Below, in pieces: positions 1-7,624 of a stretch of 64,000 nucleotides of DNA. The translations under genes were made by a program, and so were the position numbers. The notes under the pieces were generated by a model that worked only from the letters and a program-made list of their open reading frames with translations, was not told the DNA's origin and searched no databases. Source of the DNA: Rhizobium sp. 18065 (lineage in GTDB: Bacteria; Pseudomonadota; Alphaproteobacteria; Rhizobiales; Rhizobiaceae); assembly GCF_902706095.1 (NCBI RefSeq), contig NZ_CACSJP010000002.1, positions 310,001 to 374,000 of the forward strand, written 5' to 3'. The number at the start of each line of letters is the position of its first letter. Within the stretch, counting starts at the first letter, position 1.

Positions 1-2319
1 TCCCAAGCCGGCGATGCGATCAGCAACAAGGTCTCGCAGGCGAGCGACGCCATCACCAGCAAGGTTTCACAGGCCGAAGCTTTGGTCAGCGCGCAGGTCG
101 CCAACCTCTCCGGCACCCTGGCGGACGTCGGCTCGACACTGGAGGGCCGCACCGCCGCCATCCGCGAAGCCATTGCCGGCAACACGCAGGAACTGGCAGT
201 CACCATGGACGCCGTCGAGAAGGCACTTGAGGCGCGCGGCAACACCATTCGTTCCGTTCTCGACGACCGGACCCGCGAGTTGAACTCGATGCTGTCGAGC
301 CGATCGGCGGAACTGTCGCGCCTGATCGACGAAAAGGCCGGCCCGATGATCGCGACCTACGCCCAGACCGGGCGCACCGCAGCCGAGCAGATCACCGCTG
401 CGGCTGAACAGAGCGCCGAGCGCCTACGCAGCGAAAATGCGGCCATCCTTGGTGCGATCACCGAGCGTGCCGACCGGGCTGCCGCGACACTGGGTGCTGC
501 GGAAAGCTCAATCGTCACCAGTGCGTCGCAACTCATCGAGCGTCTGGGCGAAAGCAATTCCGGCATCTCGACCATCGTCGAGCAGGCGGTGCAGAGCATC
601 GGCTCGCTGGATAGCCGCCTGGGCGCCACCGCAGCCCGCTTCAATGACACAGCCGGCAAGGCTACCGACATCCTCTCCACGTCGAACCGTCTGCTGGACG
701 GCCAGCTTGAGCGCCTGACCGTGGTTTCGACCGAAACACTCGGGCAGGTCTCGTCGATCGTCGGCCGCTTCGGCGAGCACACAAAGGTACTAGGCAAGGC
801 ATCCGAGCTTCTCTCGGCTGCGCAGTCCAATCTGGTTGGAACGCTGGAAGAACGTCAGCAGGCCTTGCGCGAGCTTTCGATCGGTCTGGTCAAGCGCTCG
901 GAAGAAATTGAAAACACCATGCAGAGCCTCGGCAAGATGGTCGAGACTGCCTTCGACCGCGCCGAACAGCGTTCGGGCCAGATGGCGGGCAACTTGCGCC
1001 AGAGTGTCCAGGCGTCCTTCACCGACATCGGCCAGATCCTTGGTGAGACGGAAAAGCGCGCCCAGTCGACGGCAGCCAACATGCGCGAGAGCGTTCAGGC
1101 CTCCTTCGCCGACATCGGACAGGTGCTTGGGGAAACGGAAAAGAAGGCACAGGTCACCGCGACCAACATGCGTAATGCCCTGCTCTCCGCCGAACAGGAG
1201 GCACAGGTCTCCATCGACAAGACGCTGACCGAAGCCGAGAAGCGTTCGGGCGAGCTTGCGAACCGCCTGCGCGGCGGCCTCGCTGTCTCCCTGAACGACA
1301 TTGACCACCTGCTCGGAGAAGCCGGCCGCAAGTCGGAAGGTGCCGCCATCGCCCTTCGCGAAGCCATGCAGCAGGCAGTGACCGATGCCGTCGCCCGCTT
1401 TGCCGGCGCGACCGACGAGATCCGTCGATCGGCCACAGATATCCGCAAGGAACTCGACCTGACGCGCAACGAGTTGAAGCGCGGCGCGTTCGATCTGCCC
1501 GAAGAGGCCAAGGAAAGTGCTGCCGCAATGCGCCGAGCCGTGGCCGAGCAGATCAAGGCCCTGCAGGATATTTCGCAGCTCGTCGGTCGCACCAGCCAGA
1601 CGTTGGAAATCTCCGAGCCCGTCGCCCGTCGCCTAGCAGAAGCGCAGCCCGAACCGGTCCGCCGCGCCCCTGTCGCAGCACCTGCTCCGGCGCCAGTGCC
1701 GGCGCCAGTGCCGGCGCCTCAAGCACAGCCGGTTGCCCGCCCCGCCGAAAACTTCGGTCTCCGCGGCAGCCTGGAGCTTGGCGAAAGCTACGGCCAGCCG
1801 GCACAACCGGCGAGCCGTGTCGAAGGCGGCGGCTGGATCAGCGACCTGCTGCGCGGCGCATCGCGCGACGAGACAGCAGCCGGAGCGACATCAGCGCCGG
1901 CACGTGCGGCCCCTGCCCGTCCGGCATCGGAAGCACCGGCCACCCAACGCCAGACCGACAGCCGCAATCCGCGTCACATGGTCGAATCGCTGAACTCGCT
2001 TTCGGTCGATATCGCCAGGGCAATCGACCACGACGCCTCGGTAGAACTCTGGCGCCGCTACCAGCGCGGGGAACGCGATGTCTTCACCCGTCGTCTTTAC
2101 ACGCTGAAAGGTCAGCAGACCTTTGACGAGATCAAGCGCAAGTATGACCGCGAACCGGAATTCCGCGTCGCTGTCGATCGCTACATCGCCGATTTTGAAA
2201 AGCTGCTGGCCGATGTTGCCCGCACCGATCGCGACAAGAGCGTGACCCAGTCCTACCTGACCTCGGACACAGGCAAGGTCTACACAATGCTGGCGCACGC
2301 TGCCGGTCGCTTCAGCTAA
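1..2319 (+). CDS. Large coiled-coil repeat protein, 3' part (5' end outside window)
   Basis: The reading frame is open from base 1, so the gene starts upstream and only its last 772 codons are seen; the TTG at 82 is internal, not a start. The visible part is Ala/Glu/Ser-rich and almost wholly helical, with heptad-like stretches, four related 29-33-residue units (970-1329) and a Pro/Ala linker (about 1670-1740). A compact C-terminal domain follows, from about base 1966 to the stop, rich in Tyr, Arg and Asp. Such giant proteins are found in rhizobia, often annotated kinesin-like or apolipoprotein-like on coiled-coil similarity alone. A structural or cell-envelope role is inference; no catalytic motif is visible. 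A strong hairpin terminator follows. Confidence 0.8.
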   Translation, partial: SQAGDAISNKVSQASDAITSKVSQAEALVSAQVANLSGTLADVGSTLEGRTAAIREAIAGNTQELAVTMDAVEKALEARGNTIRSVLDDRTRELNSMLSSRSAELSRLIDEKAGPMIATYAQTGRTAAEQITAAAEQSAERLRSENAAILGAITERADRAAATLGAAESSIVTSASQLIERLGESNSGISTIVEQAVQSIGSLDSRLGATAARFNDTAGKATDILSTSNRLLDGQLERLTVVSTETLGQVSSIVGRFGEHTKVLGKASELLSAAQSNLVGTLEERQQALRELSIGLVKRSEEIENTMQSLGKMVETAFDRAEQRSGQMAGNLRQSVQASFTDIGQILGETEKRAQSTAANMRESVQASFADIGQVLGETEKKAQVTATNMRNALLSAEQEAQVSIDKTLTEAEKRSGELANRLRGGLAVSLNDIDHLLGEAGRKSEGAAIALREAMQQAVTDAVARFAGATDEIRRSATDIRKELDLTRNELKRGAFDLPEEAKESAAAMRRAVAEQIKALQDISQLVGRTSQTLEISEPVARRLAEAQPEPVRRAPVAAPAPAPVPAPVPAPQAQPVARPAENFGLRGSLELGESYGQPAQPASRVEGGGWISDLLRGASRDETAAGATSAPARAAPARPASEAPATQRQTDSRNPRHMVESLNSLSVDIARAIDHDASVELWRRYQRGERDVFTRRLYTLKGQQTFDEIKRKYDREPEFRVAVDRYIADFEKLLADVARTDRDKSVTQSYLTSDTGKVYTMLAHAAGRFS
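970..1329 (+). repeat. Four tandem coiled-coil units of 29-33 residues
   Basis: Within the coiled-coil gene, units at 970-1056, 1057-1143, 1144-1242 and 1243-1329 align. The first two are nearly identical in protein, sharing SVQASF-D-IGQ-LGETEK. The third is longer (33 residues) and the fourth is diverged, ending LLGEAGR. The period suggests internal duplication of a helical module. Confidence 0.75.
1687..1719 (+). repeat. 12-bp tandem repeat in Pro/Ala linker
   Basis: The 12-mer CCGGCGCCAGTG occurs twice in tandem (1687-1698, 1699-1710), followed by a partial third copy. It encodes a Pro-Ala-Pro-Val linker and would change length in frame by slippage. Confidence 0.7.
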
Positions 2320-2361
2320 GATAGCGGTAAAGGCGGCAGACGGTTCGCCCATCTGAAAACC

Positions 2362-2398
2362 AAAAAAGCCCCGGATCTCAAATGGATCCGGGGCTTTT
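2362..2398 (+). terminator. Rho-independent terminator, bidirectional
   Basis: A perfect 10-bp GC-rich stem (2368-2377 with 2385-2394) is flanked by A6 on the left and T4 on the right. It sits between the convergent coiled-coil gene (+) and the Mla lipoprotein gene (-), so it can serve both. Confidence 0.85.
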
Positions 2399-2418
2399 CT
2401 GACTCAAACTGTGAAAAA

Positions 2419-3078
2419 TCAGATGGCAGTAAGCGCCCAGGTGACGATCTCTGCCGTGACCGAACCAAAGGCCTCATCCATCGCCGTGACATAGGCTTCG
2501 TTGCTCGTGCCGACCGCGCGCGCCTCTGCTCTGAAGACCTTCTGCGCAACAACCGTTCCGTTGCGGTCATTGAGCAGCTTGGCCGAAATCTCGACCACAC
2601 CGCGATCTCCGCCGACGGTCGCCACTTCAAACGCACGAACATCGGTGATCAACTGATAGTCGATGGCAAGGCCCTGGCCCGGCTTTCCGACGCCGCCCAG
2701 GCGTCCGGTATCCTCGAACGCTTCGACCAGCTTCGACTGGACCATGCGTGTCAGCTTGTCGCTCCACTGCGACTTGGAGAGATAACGGATCTCGGAGTTG
2801 GACACGCGCACCAGGATCTGCTCGCTGTCGACCGCCTTGAGCGCCGTCGGATCGGCGATGAGCAATTGCCTGTTCTTGGCTGAAGCCTTCGTTGAAACGA
2901 CAGCACTTGCCGACAGATCGAAGGTATCGTTTGGCGCCTTGGAAGCGCAGCCCGACAGACCGGTAAGCAGCATCGGCAAGAACACTGCGCCGAGCATCCG
3001 TACACGCCTGTCGCGCGCCGCACCTCCCAAGCCGGACATAGTCATGCTGTCATATCCCTTCCGGTGTTGATCCGTCAT
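2419..3078 (-). CDS. ABC-type transport auxiliary lipoprotein (PqiC/MlaB-region type)
   Basis: This 219-residue protein has an Arg-rich n-region (RDRRVR), a hydrophobic segment and a lipobox LSGC with the lipidated Cys at residue 44, so it should be a periplasm-facing lipoprotein. The remainder fits the ABC-type transport auxiliary lipoprotein family, which accompanies MCE transporters. Its ATG overlaps the stop of the MCE gene by 4 bases (ATGA), indicating translational coupling; this supports the start at 3078 even though the signal peptide could begin later (Met14 or Met28). It is the last gene of a four-gene operon. A role at the outer-membrane end of phospholipid transport is inferred from family and context. 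Confidence 0.85.
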   Translation of the reverse strand: MTDQHRKGYDSMTMSGLGGAARDRRVRMLGAVFLPMLLTGLSGCASKAPNDTFDLSASAVVSTKASAKNRQLLIADPTALKAVDSEQILVRVSNSEIRYLSKSQWSDKLTRMVQSKLVEAFEDTGRLGGVGKPGQGLAIDYQLITDVRAFEVATVGGDRGVVEISAKLLNDRNGTVVAQKVFRAEARAVGTSNEAYVTAMDEAFGSVTAEIVTWALTAI

Positions 3079-4448
3079 CGGCGTGTCCGCCCGTCAAACT
3101 GCTTGACCGAGTCACCGCCGAAGATCAATCGCTGCGGGTCGTTGTCGAAATTGGTAATCGCATCGTTCAGGCCGCGCACCGTCTGGCGCGTATCGTTGAC
3201 CAGTGTCTGGATGTCACGCAGACCGGTGCTGGAGAAGCGTTGCAAGTTCTCCGCAATTGGTCCGATCCGGGCATTCAGGTTTTCGGCCGTCAGGCGGATC
3301 TGTTCCAGCGTCTTTCGCGCTTCTGCACTCAGCGAATTGGTATCGTCGGAACCGAGGAATCCGTCGACCTTCTTCAGAATGCCGTCCACCTGTGCAGAGG
3401 CGTTGTTCAAACGATTGGCGAGTTGGGTAAAGTCGTCGATCGCCTTGTTGATGTCATCCTTGCGACCGGTGATGCTGACAGAAAGGTCCTTGAACCCGGC
3501 AATCGCGGCACGTGCATCCGCTGATGCGACAGAAACATCGTCCACGACCTTGCCAACCTTCTGGCTGTCGACTGCATCGACCAGCTTGGACACTTTCTGT
3601 AAGGTCAGGTCGGCATTGCTGCCGAAGCGCTGGAAGGTTTCTGCTGTCTGCTTGAAACTGTCGATGGCCGGACCGACCCGGTCAGATGCACTGGCAATGC
3701 TCGCCGTCGCCCGTTCGGTATTGGTCAGGATCTTGTCGATCTTCTCCGAATTAAGCGCCTTGAACAGGTCTTCGGCGGCACCAAGGGTCGAGTCCAGTCG
3801 ACCCGAAAGGCCCGACACGGAATCGGACAACGCGCTCACACTTTTCAGGAACTGGTCGATGCCCTTGGCATTGTCGGCCAGCGATTTGGAGAACACCTCG
3901 GCATTCTTCACCGTATTGGTCAAAGGCGCGCGCGCATCGCCGATGAAGCCCTGCAATTCACCAATGGCATCATTGGCCCGCTGCAGGATCTTGTCGGCGG
4001 TGGAAAGCAGGTTTGTCACGCTCGACTGATCCGCCATCAGCACAGCCGGCTCTCCCGTCGCCATCGCCTTTGCAAGGATATTTTCCTTGTCGTCGGAGGT
4101 TCCGCCGGAAAGCTCGATATAGGCAGCCCCGGTCAGGCCCTGGATTTCCAGAACCGCCTTTGTGGAAGAGGTCACAGGCGCATCGGCGCGAACTTCGGTA
4201 AATGCCACCGAGAACTGCGGGTCATCATTGTCGATATAGAGATTGCGGACAGACCCGACGGCGATGCCGTTGAAGCGCACCGGCGAACCGATGCTCAGGC
4301 CGTTGGCCGAGCCTGGAATGCGAATGGCAAGCGGTGCTACCGGCCCGCCACGGCCGTATTCCGCCATCCAGTAGACGAAACCGAACGCAGCTCCGATGAC
4401 CATCAGGGTGAAAAAGCCGACGAGGGCGTAGTTGGCTTTGGTTTCCAT
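3075..4448 (-). CDS. MCE/MlaD family lipid-binding protein
   Basis: This 457-residue protein has one N-terminal transmembrane helix (about residues 8-28), then an MCE domain (about 40-120, with the pattern VRFNGIAVGSV), then a long helical, coiled-coil C-terminal region. MlaD proteins form hexameric rings anchored in the inner membrane that pass phospholipids between the permease and the periplasm. Escherichia coli MlaD is only about 180 residues; the long helical tail resembles longer MCE proteins such as PqiB/LetB or the plant TGD2 type and may form a tunnel or needle. It lies 7 bp downstream of the ATPase gene and overlaps the lipoprotein gene by 4 bp. Confidence 0.9.
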   Translation of the reverse strand: METKANYALVGFFTLMVIGAAFGFVYWMAEYGRGGPVAPLAIRIPGSANGLSIGSPVRFNGIAVGSVRNLYIDNDDPQFSVAFTEVRADAPVTSSTKAVLEIQGLTGAAYIELSGGTSDDKENILAKAMATGEPAVLMADQSSVTNLLSTADKILQRANDAIGELQGFIGDARAPLTNTVKNAEVFSKSLADNAKGIDQFLKSVSALSDSVSGLSGRLDSTLGAAEDLFKALNSEKIDKILTNTERATASIASASDRVGPAIDSFKQTAETFQRFGSNADLTLQKVSKLVDAVDSQKVGKVVDDVSVASADARAAIAGFKDLSVSITGRKDDINKAIDDFTQLANRLNNASAQVDGILKKVDGFLGSDDTNSLSAEARKTLEQIRLTAENLNARIGPIAENLQRFSSTGLRDIQTLVNDTRQTVRGLNDAITNFDNDPQRLIFGGDSVKQFDGRTRR

Positions 4449-4455
4449 GTATCAG

Positions 4456-5274
4456 TCACTCTACCGGATGCACGCCGGACGATTCCGGCCGAGGAATGGA
4501 GCGGGCCCGCTTGCCCTTGAAATAGGATTTCACCCACGGATCGTCATAGGCAAGCATGTCGTCAAGCGTACCTTCGACCAGCACCTTCTTCTGCCCCAGC
4601 ACCGCGATACGGTCGCAGACCGAGAACAGGCTGTCGAGATCGTGGGTGACCATATAGACGGTCAATCCCAGCGTATCGCGCAACCGGGCAATCAGATCGT
4701 CGAATTCGGCAGCACCAATCGGGTCGAGACCGGAGGTGGGCTCGTCGAGAAAGACAAGATCGGGATCGAGGGCGAGCGCGCGGGCAAGAGCAGCGCGCTT
4801 GATCATGCCGCCCGACAGTTCGGAAGGGTATTTGTCCGCAGCGTCCGGATGCAAACCGACGAGTTCGATCTTCAGATAGGCAAGCTCGTCCATCAGCCAT
4901 TGCGGCAGATCAAGGTATTCACGCATCGGCAACTGGATATTCTCCTTGACGGTCAAGGCAGAAAATAGGGCGCCATGCTGGAAAAGCACGCCCAGCCGCG
5001 TATCGAGCATCGTCCGCTCGCGCTCGTCGACCTCGTCGTAGTCGGCGCCAAGGATCTCGATCTTGCCCGAACGGCGCGGCAGCAACCTGAGGACGGTTCG
5101 CATCAGAACGGACTTGCCGGCACCCGACGCACCGACGAACCCGAGGATCTCGCCCCGGTAGATATCCAGATCGAGCTCGTCGAGAACGACATTGTCGCCG
5201 AAGGCAACGGTCAGCCCCTTGACGGAAAGGATCGTTTCCCGGTCTTTCATCATCGTCTTTGTCTTCTCTTCCAT
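4456..5274 (-). CDS. MlaF-type ABC transporter ATP-binding protein
   Basis: This 272-residue nucleotide-binding subunit has Walker A GASGAGKS near residues 48-55, the signature LSGGM, Walker B LVFLDEPTSGLD and a switch His in VTHDLDS. Together with the adjacent permease, MCE protein and lipoprotein it forms an Mla-like system that moves phospholipids between inner and outer membranes. It sits 8 bp after the permease gene. The Met-rich N-terminus leaves several possible starts (Met1, Met8, Met9), which is a minor uncertainty. Confidence 0.92.
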   Translation of the reverse strand: MEEKTKTMMKDRETILSVKGLTVAFGDNVVLDELDLDIYRGEILGFVGASGAGKSVLMRTVLRLLPRRSGKIEILGADYDEVDERERTMLDTRLGVLFQHGALFSALTVKENIQLPMREYLDLPQWLMDELAYLKIELVGLHPDAADKYPSELSGGMIKRAALARALALDPDLVFLDEPTSGLDPIGAAEFDDLIARLRDTLGLTVYMVTHDLDSLFSVCDRIAVLGQKKVLVEGTLDDMLAYDDPWVKSYFKGKRARSIPRPESSGVHPVE

Positions 5275-5282
5275 CCGCGCCC

Positions 5283-6491
5283 TCAGAAATCGATGGCCGC
5301 GTAGAAGATGGCAAACAGCCCGTCTACGAGAATGACGACAAAGATGGATTTGACCACGGCGGCAGTAACGTGGCGGCCGAGCGATTCCGCACTGCCTCCG
5401 ACCTTCATGCCTTCGACTGCGGCAACGATGCCGATGATCAGCGCCATGAACGGCGCCTTGATCATGCCGGACGCAAGCGTCGAGTAATCCACGGCATCAT
5501 GCAGGCGCGTGATGAAGACGTCGAAGGTTATGCCCGAATAAGCCCAGGCGACCACGGCCGCACCATAAAGAGCGGAGAAATTCGCAACGATCGTCAGAAG
5601 CGGCAGCGCGATGGTCAGGGCAACAAGCCGCGGGAACACCAGAACACCGATCGGATTGAGACCGATGACCTTCAGCGCATCGATTTCCTCACGCATCTTC
5701 ATCGAGCCGATTTCGGCTGTAATGGCGCTTCCGGAGCGGCCGGCGATCATGATGGCGGTCAACAGGACGCCGATTTCACGCAGTTGCAGAATACCGACCA
5801 GATCGACGACAAACACTTCCGCACCGAAATAGCGGAGCTGGAACGCGCCCTGTTGCGCAATGATGGCGCCGATCAGGAACGACATCAGGACGATGATCGG
5901 CATGGCGCGAACGCCCATGTGGTCAAGCTGGTTGACCACCGATGCCGGAGACACCCCGCTTCCACGTCCGAACTTCGTCTGTGCACCGCGCACGGCAGAA
6001 CCGAGTACGAACATCATCGCGACGAAATCTTCCCAGAGACTGATCGTCAGTTTCCCCACAGGCGCGAAGATGGTTTCGAACAGGGTGCTGTCGCTGCGCG
6101 TCTTTTCCGGGGGATGAACGCGCTCGGGAAGCGCATTGATCAACTCACGCATTTCGGGCGTACCGCCCTCAATCGAAATGCTGCGGCCGTCAGCCTGACG
6201 CTGTGCGACAAAACGTCGAACAAGCCACGCACCGGCTGTGTCCATGCTGAGAACACTGTCGAGATCCACGGTTTCGGCAACCCCGGACTTGTCGTCCACG
6301 AGGCTGCCGGCACTTTTGACCATGGCGCTGAGGCTGGTGTTCTTCCAGTTGCCGGCAAGCCGAATGATGCGCCCGCGACCGTCTGCCAGGTCGTCGATCG
6401 TGATACGGGCAATTTCAGGCTGGACCGACTTCAAGGGGGCGACAACTTCCACACTTGCGGGGTCGAAGCGAATCCCGCCCACGCAAATCAC
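5283..6491 (-). CDS. MlaE family ABC permease with N-terminal STAS domain
   Basis: The first about 120 residues look like a STAS domain (hydrophobic strands and the core DLDSVLSMDTAGAWLV). The rest is a MlaE permease with several membrane helices and the conserved EIGSMKMREEIDALKVIGLNP loop region. In E. coli the STAS protein MlaB is separate; here it is fused to the permease, as in many alphaproteobacteria. The start is unsure: the frame begins with GTG at 6491 and no Shine-Dalgarno is visible, while a promoter-like element lies only about 15 bp upstream, so translation may be nearly leaderless or start at an internal GTG. It is the first gene of the operon. Confidence 0.9.
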   Translation of the reverse strand: MICVGGIRFDPASVEVVAPLKSVQPEIARITIDDLADGRGRIIRLAGNWKNTSLSAMVKSAGSLVDDKSGVAETVDLDSVLSMDTAGAWLVRRFVAQRQADGRSISIEGGTPEMRELINALPERVHPPEKTRSDSTLFETIFAPVGKLTISLWEDFVAMMFVLGSAVRGAQTKFGRGSGVSPASVVNQLDHMGVRAMPIIVLMSFLIGAIIAQQGAFQLRYFGAEVFVVDLVGILQLREIGVLLTAIMIAGRSGSAITAEIGSMKMREEIDALKVIGLNPIGVLVFPRLVALTIALPLLTIVANFSALYGAAVVAWAYSGITFDVFITRLHDAVDYSTLASGMIKAPFMALIIGIVAAVEGMKVGGSAESLGRHVTAAVVKSIFVVILVDGLFAIFYAAIDF

Positions 6492-6505
6492 ACGAACTGA
6501 CGTGT

Positions 6506-6534
6506 ACTATAACGATCGTGGTTGACGATGTAAT
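6506..6534 (-). promoter_or_regulatory. Candidate promoter of the Mla operon
   Basis: Read on the minus strand, ATTACA and TATAGT are separated by exactly 17 bp. This would place the transcript start near 6499, just before the permease start. A CtrA-like box abuts the -35 side. Confidence 0.35.
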
Positions 6535-6536
6535 CC

Positions 6537-6551
6537 TTAACGGGGAATTAA
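6537..6551. promoter_or_regulatory. CtrA-like box TTAA-N7-TTAA upstream of Mla operon
   Basis: TTAA at 6537-6540 and TTAA at 6548-6551 are separated by 7 bp, which matches the CtrA consensus spacing. It lies about 50 bp upstream of the permease start. Neither half continues as TTAACCAT, so this is the weaker of the two CtrA candidates. Confidence 0.35.
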
Positions 6552-6612
6552 ACGCAACTTCATAAATGGAATCTGGGGCGCTGTCGCCTTCCCGCACCGC
6601 TGCCAGCTTTAG

Positions 6613-7485
6613 TCAGGCTGCGCGCACGCCTTCAGCTTCGGCCATATCGACCAGCACCGGCAACGAAATCGGCACCATTGGTGATGCGATCCGCTTGATA
6701 GCCGCGGCTTCACCAATCTTGTGCGCCCAGGAAATCAGCTCGAATCGACCGTCATGATGCTCGACGATTGCCGTGCAGCTTTCCACCCAGTCGCCGGTGT
6801 TGACGTAGTGGATGCCATCGATGTCTTCCATGACCGCGTGATGGATATGACCGCAGATCACGCCATCGACCTCGTTGCGGCGCGCCTCTTCAGCAACAAT
6901 TTTCTGGAATTCGCCGATAAAATTCACGGCGTGTTTGACCTGCAGCTTTGCCCAGGCGGAAAATGACCAGTAGGGCATGCCAAGACGACGCCGCACGGCC
7001 GCCAGAAACACGTTGATCGCGATCGCTGTGTCATAGGCCCAGTCGCCAAGATAGGCGAGCAGTCGGGCATTGCGGACGACGACGTCAAACTCGTCGCCAT
7101 GCAGGACGAGATATTTCTTGCCGTCTGCCGTTTCGTGGATCATCCGTTCGGCGACCTCGATACCGCCGAAATGGGTGCCCGGAAACCCGCGCAGGAACTC
7201 GTCGTGATTGCCGGGTATGTAGACGATCCGCGTCCCCTTGCGCGCCTTGCGCAGCAGTTTCTGCACGACATCATTGCATTCCTGCGGCCAGTACCAGCTG
7301 CGTTTCAACCGCCAGCCATCGACGATGTCCCCGACCAGAATGATCGTCTCCGCCTCATGCAGCCGCAGGAAATCGAGCAGGAAATCGGTTTTGGCCGCTT
7401 TCGAACCGAGATGTACATCCGAGATGAAAAGTGTCCTGAATTGGCGGATTTCGCTGGTTTCTTCCACGTCGCGGTCCTCTAGCAC
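6613..7485 (-). CDS. Metallophosphoesterase, UDP-2,3-diacylglucosamine diphosphatase-like
   Basis: This 290-residue calcineurin-type phosphoesterase carries the full metal-binding set: SDVH (Asp23, His25), GDIVD (Asp53), GNHDE (Asn93, His94), HGDEFD (His129) and GHIHH (residues 212-216). Proteins of this type are commonly annotated as UDP-2,3-diacylglucosamine diphosphatase, the lipid A step that gives lipid X. Rhizobia often use the unrelated LpxI for that step, so the substrate is uncertain. Its position next to a phospholipid transport operon fits envelope lipid metabolism. It has no signal peptide and is probably peripheral on the cytoplasmic face. Confidence 0.8.
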   Translation of the reverse strand: MLEDRDVEETSEIRQFRTLFISDVHLGSKAAKTDFLLDFLRLHEAETIILVGDIVDGWRLKRSWYWPQECNDVVQKLLRKARKGTRIVYIPGNHDEFLRGFPGTHFGGIEVAERMIHETADGKKYLVLHGDEFDVVVRNARLLAYLGDWAYDTAIAINVFLAAVRRRLGMPYWSFSAWAKLQVKHAVNFIGEFQKIVAEEARRNEVDGVICGHIHHAVMEDIDGIHYVNTGDWVESCTAIVEHHDGRFELISWAHKIGEAAAIKRIASPMVPISLPVLVDMAEAEGVRAA

Positions 7486-7624
7486 TCTTTATCAAGCGCT
7501 TAACCAGACTCGTGTTTCAGGAAGATGACACAGTACCGAACAGCGCACTTAGCGGCTACCACTTGCGGGCAATTCGTGTATTGAGGAACCCACACTTCCC
7601 ATTCAAGAAACTGCCGGTGAGCCG

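Noticed and set aside
5259..6500. A 413-codon frame antisense to the Mla permease
   Set aside because: Composition is that of a complementary frame (His/Asp/Arg-rich) and the permease is unmistakable.
7489..7507. TTAT-N7-TTAACC resembling a CtrA site before the metallophosphoesterase gene
   Set aside because: One half-site is imperfect and it overlaps the likely translation start region.
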